From NCBI GenBank assembly GCA_005883245.1, contig VAXT01000051.1, positions 1-17,286 of the forward strand: 17,286 bases of DNA, read 5' to 3'. Numbering within the stretch: the first letter of the stretch is position 1; each line of letters opens with the position of its first letter. The notes under the pieces were generated by a model. That model saw only the letters and a program-made list of their open reading frames with translations. It ran no database searches and was not told the DNA's origin. This document shows positions 6,383 through 13,373 of this stretch, in pieces. This DNA comes from Actinomycetota bacterium. GTDB taxonomy: Bacteria; Actinomycetota; Thermoleophilia; Gaiellales; Gaiellaceae. Both the position numbers and the translations under genes were made by a program.

Positions 6383-7502
6383 AGAAATCGACGTAGTCGA
6401 CGTACTCGGTGATCGTGGGCGAGTCGCCGCAAACGGGGCAGGCCGGGTCGCGTCGCACGGAGACCTCGTCGAACGATCCGGCCAGCGCGTCGTACAGGAG
6501 GAGGCGCCCGACGAGCGGCGCGCCGATCCCGAGCACGAGCTTCAGCGCCTCCGCGCCCTGGATCGAGCCGATCACGCCCGGCAGGACGCCGAGCACGCCT
6601 CCCTCCGCGCAGCTCGGCGCGAGCTCCGGAGGCGGAGGCTGCGGGAAGAGGCAGCGGTAACAGGGGCCGGTGCCAGGCGCGAAAACGGTCGCCTGGCCCT
6701 CAAAGCGGAAGATCGAGCCGTGGACGACCGGGATCCCCTTCCACACCGAGGCGTCGTTCAGGAGGTAGCGGGTCGGGAAGTTGTCGGCTCCGTCGACGAT
6801 CACTTCCCAGCCCTCGTCGAGGATGCGGTCGACGTTGTCGGCGCTCAGGCGCTCCGGGTACGCGACGACGTCGACGTCCGCGTTCAGCCCGCGAACCCTC
6901 TCTTCGGCCGACTCGACCTTCGGCTCGCCGAGCGCGGCCGTCGAGTGCAGCACCTGGCGCTGGAGATTCGACTGGTCGACGCGATCGTCGTCCACGATCC
7001 CCAGCCGCCCGATGCCCGCGGCAGCGAGGTAGAGCGCAGCCGGCGAGCCCAGACCGCCCGCGCCAACGACTAGCACGTTCGCGTCGAGCAGCCGCCGCTG
7101 GCCCGCGACGCCGATCTCCGGGATCAGCACGTGCCGGCTGTAGCGGACGCGCTGCGCCTCGTCGAGCCCGCCCGGCGCCTCCACCGGAAAGCCCGCCTCG
7201 GCCCAGCCCACGATCCCGCCCGCGAGCGAGACGACGTCCTCGAAGCCGTGCTCGTGCATCGCGATCGCCAACCGCAGCGAACGGTTCCCGTGTGCGCAGT
7301 ACAGAACGATGTGCCGGTCGCGCTCCGGGTCGAGCCTCGCGCCGACCTCGCCCATCGGAATGTGCTCCGAGCCCGCGATCGTCCCCGACTGGAGCTCGTA
7401 CTCCTCGCGGATGTCGACGAGCGCCGGCGGATCGTCGGATGCGAGGAGCTCGTGCGCCCGCTCCGCGTCGACTTCGAGGACAAGCTCGCGGTCGCCTGCC
7501 AT
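6366..7502 (-). CDS. Rhodanese-E1 fusion: MoeB/ThiF-like sulfur carrier adenylyltransferase with N-terminal rhodanese domain
   Basis: 378 residues. Residues ~8-108 are a rhodanese domain with active-site loop CAHGNRS (C69), expected to carry persulfide sulfur. Residues ~115-370 are a ThiF/MoeB/HesA E1-like domain with the ATP-binding GAGGLGS (147-153), DDDRVDQSNLQRQ (171-183), DGADNFPTR (237-245) and two zinc CxxC pairs (C281/C284 and C355/C358); C298 lies in the crossover loop. Such enzymes adenylate the C-terminus of a sulfur carrier (MoaD, ThiS, CysO) and load it with sulfur. The rhodanese is at the N-terminus, whereas MoeZ/MOCS3-type proteins have it at the C-terminus. The ATG at 7502 is preferred to the longer frame (to 7730) because the fold starts there and a TATCCT box lies six bases upstream. 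First gene of the operon with the JAMM protease and FAD oxidase. Confidence 0.92.
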   Translation of the reverse strand: MAGDRELVLEVDAERAHELLASDDPPALVDIREEYELQSGTIAGSEHIPMGEVGARLDPERDRHIVLYCAHGNRSLRLAIAMHEHGFEDVVSLAGGIVGWAEAGFPVEAPGGLDEAQRVRYSRHVLIPEIGVAGQRRLLDANVLVVGAGGLGSPAALYLAAAGIGRLGIVDDDRVDQSNLQRQVLHSTAALGEPKVESAEERVRGLNADVDVVAYPERLSADNVDRILDEGWEVIVDGADNFPTRYLLNDASVWKGIPVVHGSIFRFEGQATVFAPGTGPCYRCLFPQPPPPELAPSCAEGGVLGVLPGVIGSIQGAEALKLVLGIGAPLVGRLLLYDALAGSFDEVSVRRDPACPVCGDSPTITEYVDYVDFCAGTG

Positions 7503-7508
7503 GCCCCA

Positions 7509-7514
7509 AGGATA
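7509..7514 (-). promoter_or_regulatory. Possible leaderless -10 box of the rhodanese-E1 operon
   Basis: On the minus strand TATCCT ends six bases before the ATG at 7502, and no Shine-Dalgarno sequence intervenes. The -35 region is poor, so this rests on the spacing shared with other genes here. Confidence 0.35.
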
Positions 7515-7570
7515 ATCGGCACTAGTGTCCCGTCCGGTAATGCCGCCGAGCTCCTGCGTCGCGAGCCTCA

Positions 7571-7740
7571 GGCGCCGACTCGTCGGCGCCGACCGAAAGA
7601 GGCCGTGCCGGCTTTGCGGGCACGGCCGTCTTGATCCAGAGGCCGCACTCGACCGCGGCCAAGGCTTGCAGCCTTGGCAAGGGCGAGGGTGGACTCTGGC
7701 GCCGCGTGATCGTGGCCCAGGGGCCGGCATGTATTGCCGG
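7571..7740. other. Hairpin-rich divergent spacer, possible structured RNA or leader
   Basis: The 249 bases between the divergent genes (7503-7751) hold at least five inverted repeats. 7571-7590 is a perfect 8-bp stem (GGCGCCGA, loop CTCG). 7601-7627 is a perfect 9-bp stem (GGCCGTGCC/GGCACGGCC) that can extend with AAGA/TCTT around it. 7641-7660 has GGCCGC/GCGGCC arms. 7658-7678 is an 8-bp stem (GCCAAGGC/GCCTTGGC, loop TTGCA). 7724-7740 is a 6-bp stem (CCGGCA/TGCCGG, loop TGTAT) that abuts the ribosome-binding region GGATGGGG of the gene at 7752. I do not recognise a known riboswitch or small RNA family. A 76-codon open frame (GTG 7525 to TGA 7755) also spans the region. Confidence 0.45.
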
Positions 7741-7751
7741 ATGGGGCACCA

Positions 7752-8729
7752 ATGAGCCCCCGCGCGCGGATCATCGTCATCGCCGGCGCTGCCGCCTGCC
7801 TCGCCGCGGGCGGGACGGTCGCCCTGGCCGTGATCACGTCGAACGGCAAGGGCGGGAAGGAGAGCAAGCCCGTCCCGCTTGCAGGGGCACCGCCGCTCGC
7901 GCTCGACCTCGGCGTGCGCACCGACCCGGAGGCCCGGGCCCTGAGACGGGCGGACCGGCTATTGAAGAAGAACCGCGCGGCTGCGAGGCGCATTTTCGCC
8001 CGATACGACTCACCGGCGGCGCGGATCGGGGCCGCAGTCGCGTCGTGGCCAGACGACAGCATGGCCAAGATCGAACAGCTCTCGAGAGAGCACCCTGACG
8101 ACTCGCTCGTACTCCTGCATCTCGGCTACGCGAACCTGTGGGTAGGCGACTCCAGAGAGGCGACCGCGGCCTGGCGGCGAGCTGCAACCGCGGAGCCTGA
8201 CACGTTCTCCGCCCAGCGTGCCGACGACGCTCTGCATCCGGGCTTCCCGCCGGGCGAGCCGCTGTTCGTCCCGAGCTTCGAGCCGCCGGCCCGGCTCGCC
8301 GGCCTGTCGCCGCCGCGCCAGCTCGAGCTGCTGGCCAGAGATGCGTCCAAGCCGAATGCCCGGGCGAAGCTCCTGTACGGGCTTGCTCTCCAGCGGCTCG
8401 GCCGCCGCCTGTCGGCCCGGCGGGAGTACGACGAAGCCGCCAGGCTCGCTCTGAACGATCCGGAGACACAGGTCGCGGCAGCTCTCGGGCACTTCGCCAA
8501 GAGCAACCCGTCCGCAGCCTTCTCGCGCCTCGGCCCGCTCGCGCGGCGCTATCCCCGTGCCGCGACGGTGCGGTTTCACCTCGGCCTGATGCTGCTCTGG
8601 ATGGCCCGCGCCCAGCCGGGCGCGCTCGCGGAGGGAAGGCGCCAGCTTCGCCTCGCCGAGAAGGAGCAGCCGGGATCACCGCTCGCCCGGGAAGCGAAGC
8701 GCCTCCTCGCCGGTCTAGAAGGCGTATGA
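7752..8729 (+). CDS. Membrane-anchored TPR-like protein of unknown function
   Basis: 325 residues. A short positively charged start (MSPRAR) is followed by one hydrophobic segment (residues ~7-28), read as a signal anchor or signal peptide. The rest is alpha-helical and rich in Ala, Leu and Arg, with TPR-like stretches such as DSLVLLHLGYANLWVGDSREATAAWRRAATAEPD, given here only as the pattern of paired helices near residues 115-150. Similar units recur near 205-235 and 260-300. TPR proteins are usually scaffolds; no enzyme motif is visible. The ATG at 7752 is preferred to the TTG at 7734 because GGATGGGG (7739-7746) is suitably placed. It follows a hairpin-rich spacer and precedes the sigma factor gene, with no evident functional link. 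Confidence 0.72.
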   Translation: MSPRARIIVIAGAAACLAAGGTVALAVITSNGKGGKESKPVPLAGAPPLALDLGVRTDPEARALRRADRLLKKNRAAARRIFARYDSPAARIGAAVASWPDDSMAKIEQLSREHPDDSLVLLHLGYANLWVGDSREATAAWRRAATAEPDTFSAQRADDALHPGFPPGEPLFVPSFEPPARLAGLSPPRQLELLARDASKPNARAKLLYGLALQRLGRRLSARREYDEAARLALNDPETQVAAALGHFAKSNPSAAFSRLGPLARRYPRAATVRFHLGLMLLWMARAQPGALAEGRRQLRLAEKEQPGSPLAREAKRLLAGLEGV

Positions 8730-8758
8730 ACGAGTTCGTCACGAATAGGACTTATGGA

Positions 8759-8778
8759 CCGTAAAATGGGTCTTACGG
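8759..8778. other. Small inverted repeat upstream of the sigma factor gene
   Basis: CCGTAA (8759-8764) and TTACGG (8773-8778) form a 6-bp stem with an 8-base loop, in an AT-richer spacer (8730-8887) that also has TATAGA (8781-8786) and TATACC (8795-8800). There is no T-run, so it is a weak terminator candidate; it could instead be an operator for a second sigma promoter. Confidence 0.3.
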
Positions 8779-8831
8779 CCTATAGACGTAGCTCTATACC
8801 GCTTGAAAGACTGCCGCGGCCTAGAGAAACG

Positions 8832-8859
8832 TTGACTTTTCGGCAGCTACGGCTACCGT
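8832..8859 (+). promoter_or_regulatory. Probable promoter of the sigma factor gene
   Basis: TTGACT (8832-8837) and TACCGT (8854-8859) with a 16-base spacer. The predicted start of transcription is near 8866. This places the GTG at 8858 in the promoter and supports the downstream TTG as translation start. Confidence 0.5.
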
Positions 8860-8871
8860 GAGGCGAGACCG

Positions 8872-8880
8872 GGGAGGGGG
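8872..8880 (+). promoter_or_regulatory. Ribosome binding site that sets the sigma factor start
   Basis: A purine run GGGAGGGGG lies 7-10 bases before the TTG at 8888. It favours that start over the in-frame GTG at 8858, which has no such site and overlaps the promoter. Confidence 0.55.
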
Positions 8881-8887
8881 AACCGAG

Positions 8888-9976
8888 TTGAGCGGAGGGG
8901 AGCAAGGGACGGCCCGCCCGGGGGTACCGGGGGGTGTCCTCGAGGTCGACGAACTCTGGGACCTCGTACAGGCTGGACGACAGGCGGGGAAGCTCTCGGC
9001 CGAGGAGATCACGCTCGCACTCGACGAGCAGTCGCTCGACACGGCGCAAATCGACGAGTTCTACGGCGTGCTGGAGGAGCTGCACATCGAGATCGTGGCC
9101 GGCGAGGAGCAAGAGGCCGAGGAAGAGCCGCTCGACCTCGACGGGCCGGACGTCTCGACCGATGCGCTCCAGCTCTTTCTGAAGGACATCGGCAAGGTCG
9201 ATCTGCTGACCGCGCCGCAGGAGATCGAGCTCGCGAAGAAGATCGAGCGGGGCGACCACCTCGCGAAGCAGTCGATGGTCGAGGCGAACCTCCGTCTCGT
9301 CGTCTCCATCGCCAAGCGCTACCGCAACCAGGGGCTGCCGTTCCTCGATCTGATCCAGGAGGGCACGATCGGGCTCGTTCGCGCCGCCGAGAAGTTCGAC
9401 TACCGCAAGGGGTTCAAGTTCTCGACGTACGCGACGTGGTGGATCCGCCAGGCAGTCGCCCGGGCGCTTGCGGACAAGTCGCGGACGATCCGCATGCCCG
9501 TGCACGTCGTCGAGAAGCTGAACAAGATCGTGCGCTCCGAGCGGAAGCTGCGCGGCGAGCTCGGGCGTGAGCCGACCGCCGTCGAGATCGGGCGCGAGCT
9601 CGACCTGAGCGCTGAGGAGGTCGAGCAGATCAGGCGCAGCTCGCAGCTGCCGGTCTCCCTCGAGAAGCCGGTGGGGGACGACGAGGAGTCGGAGTTCGGC
9701 CACTTCCTCACCGACGAGACCGCTCCGCTCCCCGAGGAGTCCGCCGAGCAGGCCCTTCGCCGCGACGCGCTGAAGCAGATCCTGTGCTCGCTCTCGCCGA
9801 GGGAGCAGAGGATCCTCGAGATGCGCTACGGGCTCGACGGTGAGCAGCCGCGGACGCTCGACGAGGTGGGACGGGCGTTCAACGTCACCCGGGAGCGGAT
9901 CAGGCAGATCGAGAACCAGTGCCTGAAGAAGCTCCGCGCGTTGGCCGATTGCCAGAAGCTTCGCGAAGTAGCGTAG
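8888..9976 (+). CDS. RNA polymerase sigma-70 factor, RpoD/SigA type
   Basis: 362 residues from the TTG at 8888. An N-terminal segment (~21-70, WDLVQAG...LDEQSLDTAQIDEFYGVLEE) resembles region 1.1, followed by an acidic linker. Region 1.2 lies at ~92-125. Region 2 (~129-205) holds the core-binding and -10-recognition parts, including EGTIGLVRAAEKFD and YATWWIRQAVARAL (181-194). Region 3 is ~209-285. Region 4 (~292-355) has the -35-recognition helix-turn-helix TLDEVGRAFNVTRERIRQIE (323-342). Because region 1.1 and all core regions are present, it is a group 1 or close group 2 factor. The C-terminal tail (NQCLKKLRALADCQKLREV) departs from the usual ALRKLRHP ending of primary sigma factors, so it may be a paralogue rather than the sole housekeeping sigma. 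Confidence 0.93.
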   Translation: MSGGEQGTARPGVPGGVLEVDELWDLVQAGRQAGKLSAEEITLALDEQSLDTAQIDEFYGVLEELHIEIVAGEEQEAEEEPLDLDGPDVSTDALQLFLKDIGKVDLLTAPQEIELAKKIERGDHLAKQSMVEANLRLVVSIAKRYRNQGLPFLDLIQEGTIGLVRAAEKFDYRKGFKFSTYATWWIRQAVARALADKSRTIRMPVHVVEKLNKIVRSERKLRGELGREPTAVEIGRELDLSAEEVEQIRRSSQLPVSLEKPVGDDEESEFGHFLTDETAPLPEESAEQALRRDALKQILCSLSPREQRILEMRYGLDGEQPRTLDEVGRAFNVTRERIRQIENQCLKKLRALADCQKLREVA

Positions 9977-9981
9977 AGCCA

Positions 9982-9987
9982 TAGACT
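9982..9987 (+). promoter_or_regulatory. Possible leaderless -10 box of the M20 peptidase gene
   Basis: TAGACT ends eight bases before the GTG at 9996 and six bases after the sigma factor stop. No Shine-Dalgarno sequence or good -35 is seen. Confidence 0.3.
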
Positions 9988-9995
9988 CCGCCGCT

Positions 9996-11336
9996 GTGGC
10001 GGCGCCGCCCCAGGAGTGGATGGAGGAGCTCTACGAGCTTCTGCGCATCCCGAGCGTCAGCGCTGACCCCGCACGGGCCGGAGAGGTGGTGAGCGCGGCC
10101 GAATGGGTGCGGGACTTCATCCGCGCGTCGGGCGGGGAAGCGGAGCTGTTGTCGACGGAGAAGCAACCGCTCGTGATCGGGGAGCTACGCGCATCCGAGG
10201 GGGCCGAAGAGGCGCCGACGGTGCTCGCGTACGGGCACGTCGACGTCCAGCCGGAGGCGCCGCTGGAGCTCTGGGAGTCGCCGCCGTTCGAGCCGTCCGT
10301 TCGCGACGGCTGGCTCTATGCACGCGGAGTCGCCGACGACAAGGGGCAGCTGTACATCCTGCTGAAGGCTGCCGCACTGCTCGCCGCGGAGGGCGCACTC
10401 CCGGTCAACGTTCGGTTCACGTGCGACGGCGAGGAGGAGTCCGGCGGGCACTCGATCATCGACTTCCTCGAAGCGGACGAGCGCGGCGGAGACGTGTGCG
10501 TGATCTTCGACGGGAACATGCTCGCGCCCGGCAAGCCCGCGTTCTTCGTGGCGACGCGCGGGATCGCGTACTTCCACGTTCGGGTTCGCACCGGCGAGCG
10601 CGACCTGCACTCGGGCGTCTTCGGAGGAGCGGCGATGAATGCGAGCCACGTGCTCGTGCAGGTGCTCGGCGCCGTGCTCCCGCAGGACGGGAGCGTGCCC
10701 GAGCCGCTGCGGGCCGGCATCGTCAGGCCGAGCGACGAGGAGATCGAGAGCTGGCGCGAGCTCGAGCCGGGCTCGCAAGCTCTTGCGGCGCAGGGCGCTC
10801 GTCCCGCCGATGCGCGCGCGGCCGAGGAGTATTACCTGCGGACCTGCGTCGAGCCGGCGGTCGACGTGCACGGCGTCGAGGGCGGGGAGCCGCACCTCCA
10901 GAAGACCGTGATCGGGGTCGAGGCCGAGGCGAACGTGTCAATCCGGCTCGTGCCCGGTCAGGACGAGAACGTGATCGCAGCCGAGATGGAGCGACTGATG
11001 CGCGAAGCGGCTCCCGACGGCGCCGACATCGAGATCGAGCTGGTCGCCAGCGCTCCGGCTGCTCTGGTCCAGCCCGACGATCCGGCGATCAAGCTCGGCC
11101 AGGACGCCTTCGAGCGTGTGGTCGGCGCCCGGCCGCTGCTGATCCGCATCGGCGGCTCGCTTCCGGTGATGGCCGCGCTCGAGAGCAAGGAGATCCCGAC
11201 GATCCTCACGGGCTTCGATCTCCCCGAGGGCAACATCCACTCGCCGAACGAGCGCTTCCGCGTCGACCACATTACGCTCGGCGTCGAGACGGCAAAAGAG
11301 CTCTTCCGCTCCCTCGGAGCCCTAACATCTTCTTAA
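9996..11336 (+). CDS. M20 family metallodipeptidase (dipeptidase/carnosinase-like)
   Basis: 446 residues, the usual size for M20 di-zinc peptidases that cleave dipeptides or acylated amino acids in the cytoplasm. Metal and catalytic residues are all present: H81 and D83 in YGHVDVQP, D114 in RGVADDKG, the E146/E147 pair in GEEESGG, D172 in IFDGN, and H415 in HSPNE. The inserted dimerisation domain contains RDLHSGVFGG, typical of the CNDP/DapE-like dipeptidase subgroup. Start is GTG at 9996, giving MAAPPQEWMEELYELLRIPS, where the first helix fits the family. No signal peptide. It lies 19 bases after the sigma factor gene and converges on the amidohydrolase. Exact substrate is unknown. Confidence 0.93.
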   Translation: MAAPPQEWMEELYELLRIPSVSADPARAGEVVSAAEWVRDFIRASGGEAELLSTEKQPLVIGELRASEGAEEAPTVLAYGHVDVQPEAPLELWESPPFEPSVRDGWLYARGVADDKGQLYILLKAAALLAAEGALPVNVRFTCDGEEESGGHSIIDFLEADERGGDVCVIFDGNMLAPGKPAFFVATRGIAYFHVRVRTGERDLHSGVFGGAAMNASHVLVQVLGAVLPQDGSVPEPLRAGIVRPSDEEIESWRELEPGSQALAAQGARPADARAAEEYYLRTCVEPAVDVHGVEGGEPHLQKTVIGVEAEANVSIRLVPGQDENVIAAEMERLMREAAPDGADIEIELVASAPAALVQPDDPAIKLGQDAFERVVGARPLLIRIGGSLPVMAALESKEIPTILTGFDLPEGNIHSPNERFRVDHITLGVETAKELFRSLGALTSS

Positions 11337-11373
11337 CAGGGTCTGACCCCGTGACCTTTACAGGGTCTGACCC
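11337..11373. repeat. Two GGGTCTGACCC palindromes between convergent genes
   Basis: CAGGGTCTGACCC occurs at 11337-11349 and again at 11361-11373, exactly 24 bases apart. Each core GGGTC-T-GACCC is a perfect palindrome around one base. The two copies can also pair with each other as an 11-bp stem with one T-T mismatch. The pair nearly fills the 52-base gap between the convergent stop codons. It could serve as a bidirectional terminator or be a small dispersed repeat. Confidence 0.6.
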
Positions 11374-11388
11374 GGTTAGGAAGCGCAG

Positions 11389-12951
11389 CTAGTCCCAGGG
11401 CGGTGGGTTGTAGGTCCAGCGGCCGCCGACCATCGTCGCGACGACCTCGACCTCCGGCAGCTCCTCGGGCGGGATCCCGAGCGGGTCGCGGTCGACGACA
11501 ATCAGGTCTGCGAGATAGCCCGGAAGGAGCTTCCCGCGGGTCCGCTCCTCGCGGGCGAGCCAGGCCGGAGCGAGGATCGTCGCCTCGAGCGCCTCCTCGA
11601 CGGTGACAGCCTGCTCGGGATGCCACGCCTCTCTCTCGTCGAGCGTGCGCAGGACCCCGGCGCGGATCCCGGCGAGCGGATCGAGCTCCTCGATCGGCGC
11701 ATCCGAGCCGTTCGCGACTACGGCGCCGCTGTCGAGTAGCGACCGGTACGCGTAGGCACGGTCGGTCCTGCCGGCCCAGGTGCGCTCGGCGATGTCCCGG
11801 TCGGACGGGGCGTGACTGAACTGGACCGACGCCGCGACACCGAGCTCTCCGAAGCGCGGGATGTCCTGCTCGGACAGGAGCTGCGCGTGCTCGATCCGAG
11901 GCCTGAGCCCGAGCGGGGCCCACTCGGCGCGCGTCTCCTCGAAGGCGTCGAGCGCATCGCGGTTCGCCAGGTCGCCGATCGCGTGCACGGCAACAGGCCA
12001 GCCGGCCCGGGCCCCGGCGCGCACGATCTCGGCCAGCTCCTCGCTGCTCGTGATCTGAACCCCTGAGCCGTCCAGCAGCCGCGCGGTCTGCGAGCCGAGC
12101 GTCCCGTCCATGAACACCTTCAGGTAGCCGAGACGCAACCGGTCGTCGCCGAGCCCGGAGCGGAGCCCGAGCTCCTCGAGCCGCCCGACGAAGTCGTACG
12201 GGAGCGACTGCCAGACGCGCAAAGGGAGCCCGCCCTCTTCGGCGAGCCGCTGCCAGAGACGCGGTGCTCCGAGCCAGCCGTCCTTGTCGTGCACGGCTGT
12301 CACTCCCCGGGAGGCCGCGATCCGCAGCCCTGCGCGCATCGCATCGACGAACTCGTCGTCGGACCCGAGCAGGTAGCGGTCGCGGAACCGCCAGGCGGAC
12401 TCCTCGCGCAGGACGCCTGTCGGCTCGCCGTCCTCGTCCGACTCGACGACTCCGCCCTCGACCTGAAGATCCCCGTTCGCCTGGGCGAGCGCGGCCGAGT
12501 TGAGCCAGAGCGAGTGGTAGTCGCGAGCCATGAGCGCCGCGGGCGTGTCGCCCGTGACCGCATCGAGCGCCTGCCGCGTCGGCTCGACCGGAGGCGACCA
12601 GTCGCCGCTTCGCCAACCTCGGCCGCGGAGCCAGCGTCCCGGCTCGACGGACCCGACGGCCGCGGCCACGCGCTCGAGCGTCTCGTCGAGTGAGGACGTG
12701 TCCTCGAGCCGCACCTCCCGTTGGGCGAGCGACCACGAGGGGAAGTGGACGTGCGCGTCGCTGAGCCCGGGCATCACGCAGCGTCCCCCGAGGTCGACCC
12801 GATCCGGTGTGGCGAGGGCCGTCTCGTGCGTTCCGACCCCGCCCGCGACGCGGTCGCCGGCGATCGCGACGGCGCGCGCGACGGGAATCGACGAGTCCAT
12901 CGTCCTGATCGTCCCGTTTTCGATGATCACAACAGCAAGAATGTCAGCCAT
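11389..12951 (-). CDS. YtcJ-like metal-dependent amidohydrolase
   Basis: 520-residue amidohydrolase of the YtcJ/NfdA type, related to N-substituted formamide deformylase and exoenzyme regulatory AepA proteins. The N-terminal composite strand (IIENGTIRTMD) leads into LSDAHVHF with metal ligands H67 and H69. Other expected ligands are K278 (YLKVFMDGTLGSQTA), H323 (AVHAIGD), H355 (RIEHAQ) and catalytic D417 (NGSDAPIEELDP). The C-terminus returns to the small beta domain (GYLADLIVVDRDPL). The frame extends to 12996, but residues before MADI look like antisense of the VOC gene, so the ATG at 12951 is chosen. A GTG at 12930 (VIIENG) is an alternative. The gene is divergent from the VOC gene with overlapping start codons and convergent with the M20 peptidase. 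Substrate unknown. Confidence 0.9.
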   Translation of the reverse strand: MADILAVVIIENGTIRTMDSSIPVARAVAIAGDRVAGGVGTHETALATPDRVDLGGRCVMPGLSDAHVHFPSWSLAQREVRLEDTSSLDETLERVAAAVGSVEPGRWLRGRGWRSGDWSPPVEPTRQALDAVTGDTPAALMARDYHSLWLNSAALAQANGDLQVEGGVVESDEDGEPTGVLREESAWRFRDRYLLGSDDEFVDAMRAGLRIAASRGVTAVHDKDGWLGAPRLWQRLAEEGGLPLRVWQSLPYDFVGRLEELGLRSGLGDDRLRLGYLKVFMDGTLGSQTARLLDGSGVQITSSEELAEIVRAGARAGWPVAVHAIGDLANRDALDAFEETRAEWAPLGLRPRIEHAQLLSEQDIPRFGELGVAASVQFSHAPSDRDIAERTWAGRTDRAYAYRSLLDSGAVVANGSDAPIEELDPLAGIRAGVLRTLDEREAWHPEQAVTVEEALEATILAPAWLAREERTRGKLLPGYLADLIVVDRDPLGIPPEELPEVEVVATMVGGRWTYNPPPWD

Positions 12952-13315
12952 GATCGACCACGTAACTCTGAACGTGCGCGACGTCGAGGCGAGCAAGGTC
13001 TTCTACGCGGAGGCGCTGCGCCCGCTCGGGTACGAGCTGACGATGGACTTCGTCGAGGGGGCGGGCTTCGCGGCACAGGGTAAGCCGGACTTCTTCCTCG
13101 CCCAGCGCGGGGAGCCGAGCGCTCCCGTGCACGTCGCGTTCCGCAGCCCCGACCGGAAGAGGGTCGACGCGTTCCACGAGACGGCGCTCGCGGCAGGCGG
13201 GACGGACAACGGCCCGCCCGGCATCCGGCGCGTCTACCACGAGTACTACTACGGCGCATACGTCCTCGATCCGGAGGGCAACAACATCGAAGCCGTGACG
13301 CACGAGCCAGAATGA
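12950..13315 (+). CDS. VOC superfamily (glyoxalase/bleomycin resistance/dioxygenase-like) protein
   Basis: 121-residue single-domain VOC protein made of two beta-alpha-beta-beta-beta modules. It starts with the canonical MIDHVTLNVRDVEASKVFY and ends in YVLDPEGNNIEAVTHE. Candidate metal ligands are H4, H61 (PVHVAF) and E114 (NNIEAV). The subgroup resembles glyoxalase-like or lactoylglutathione-lyase-annotated proteins of unknown substrate common in Actinobacteria. The ATG at 12950 is the only sensible start; no Shine-Dalgarno sequence precedes it. The start codon overlaps that of the divergent amidohydrolase (shared CATG at 12949-12952). A truncated paralogue lies at 16169-16432. Confidence 0.9.
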   Translation: MIDHVTLNVRDVEASKVFYAEALRPLGYELTMDFVEGAGFAAQGKPDFFLAQRGEPSAPVHVAFRSPDRKRVDAFHETALAAGGTDNGPPGIRRVYHEYYYGAYVLDPEGNNIEAVTHEPE

Positions 13316-13373
13316 GTCGGCAGCGGCTAGGGTTCGCGGTCCCTGGCGCGAAATAATCTCGTTCTATAACCGA

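Noticed and set aside
7503..7730. Longer start for the rhodanese-E1 gene (frame open to 7730)
   Set aside because: The extra 76 residues translate the hairpin spacer and have no homology-like features; the rhodanese fold begins just after the ATG at 7502.
7503..7751. tRNA, tmRNA, RNase P or SRP RNA in the structured spacer
   Set aside because: No T-loop consensus, CCA end, RNase P core or SRP GNRA-domain sequence could be found by eye.
11333..12736. Second minus-strand frame of 467 codons within the amidohydrolase
   Set aside because: Arg/Ala/Gly-rich off-frame shadow; the amidohydrolase frame carries all metal-ligand motifs.
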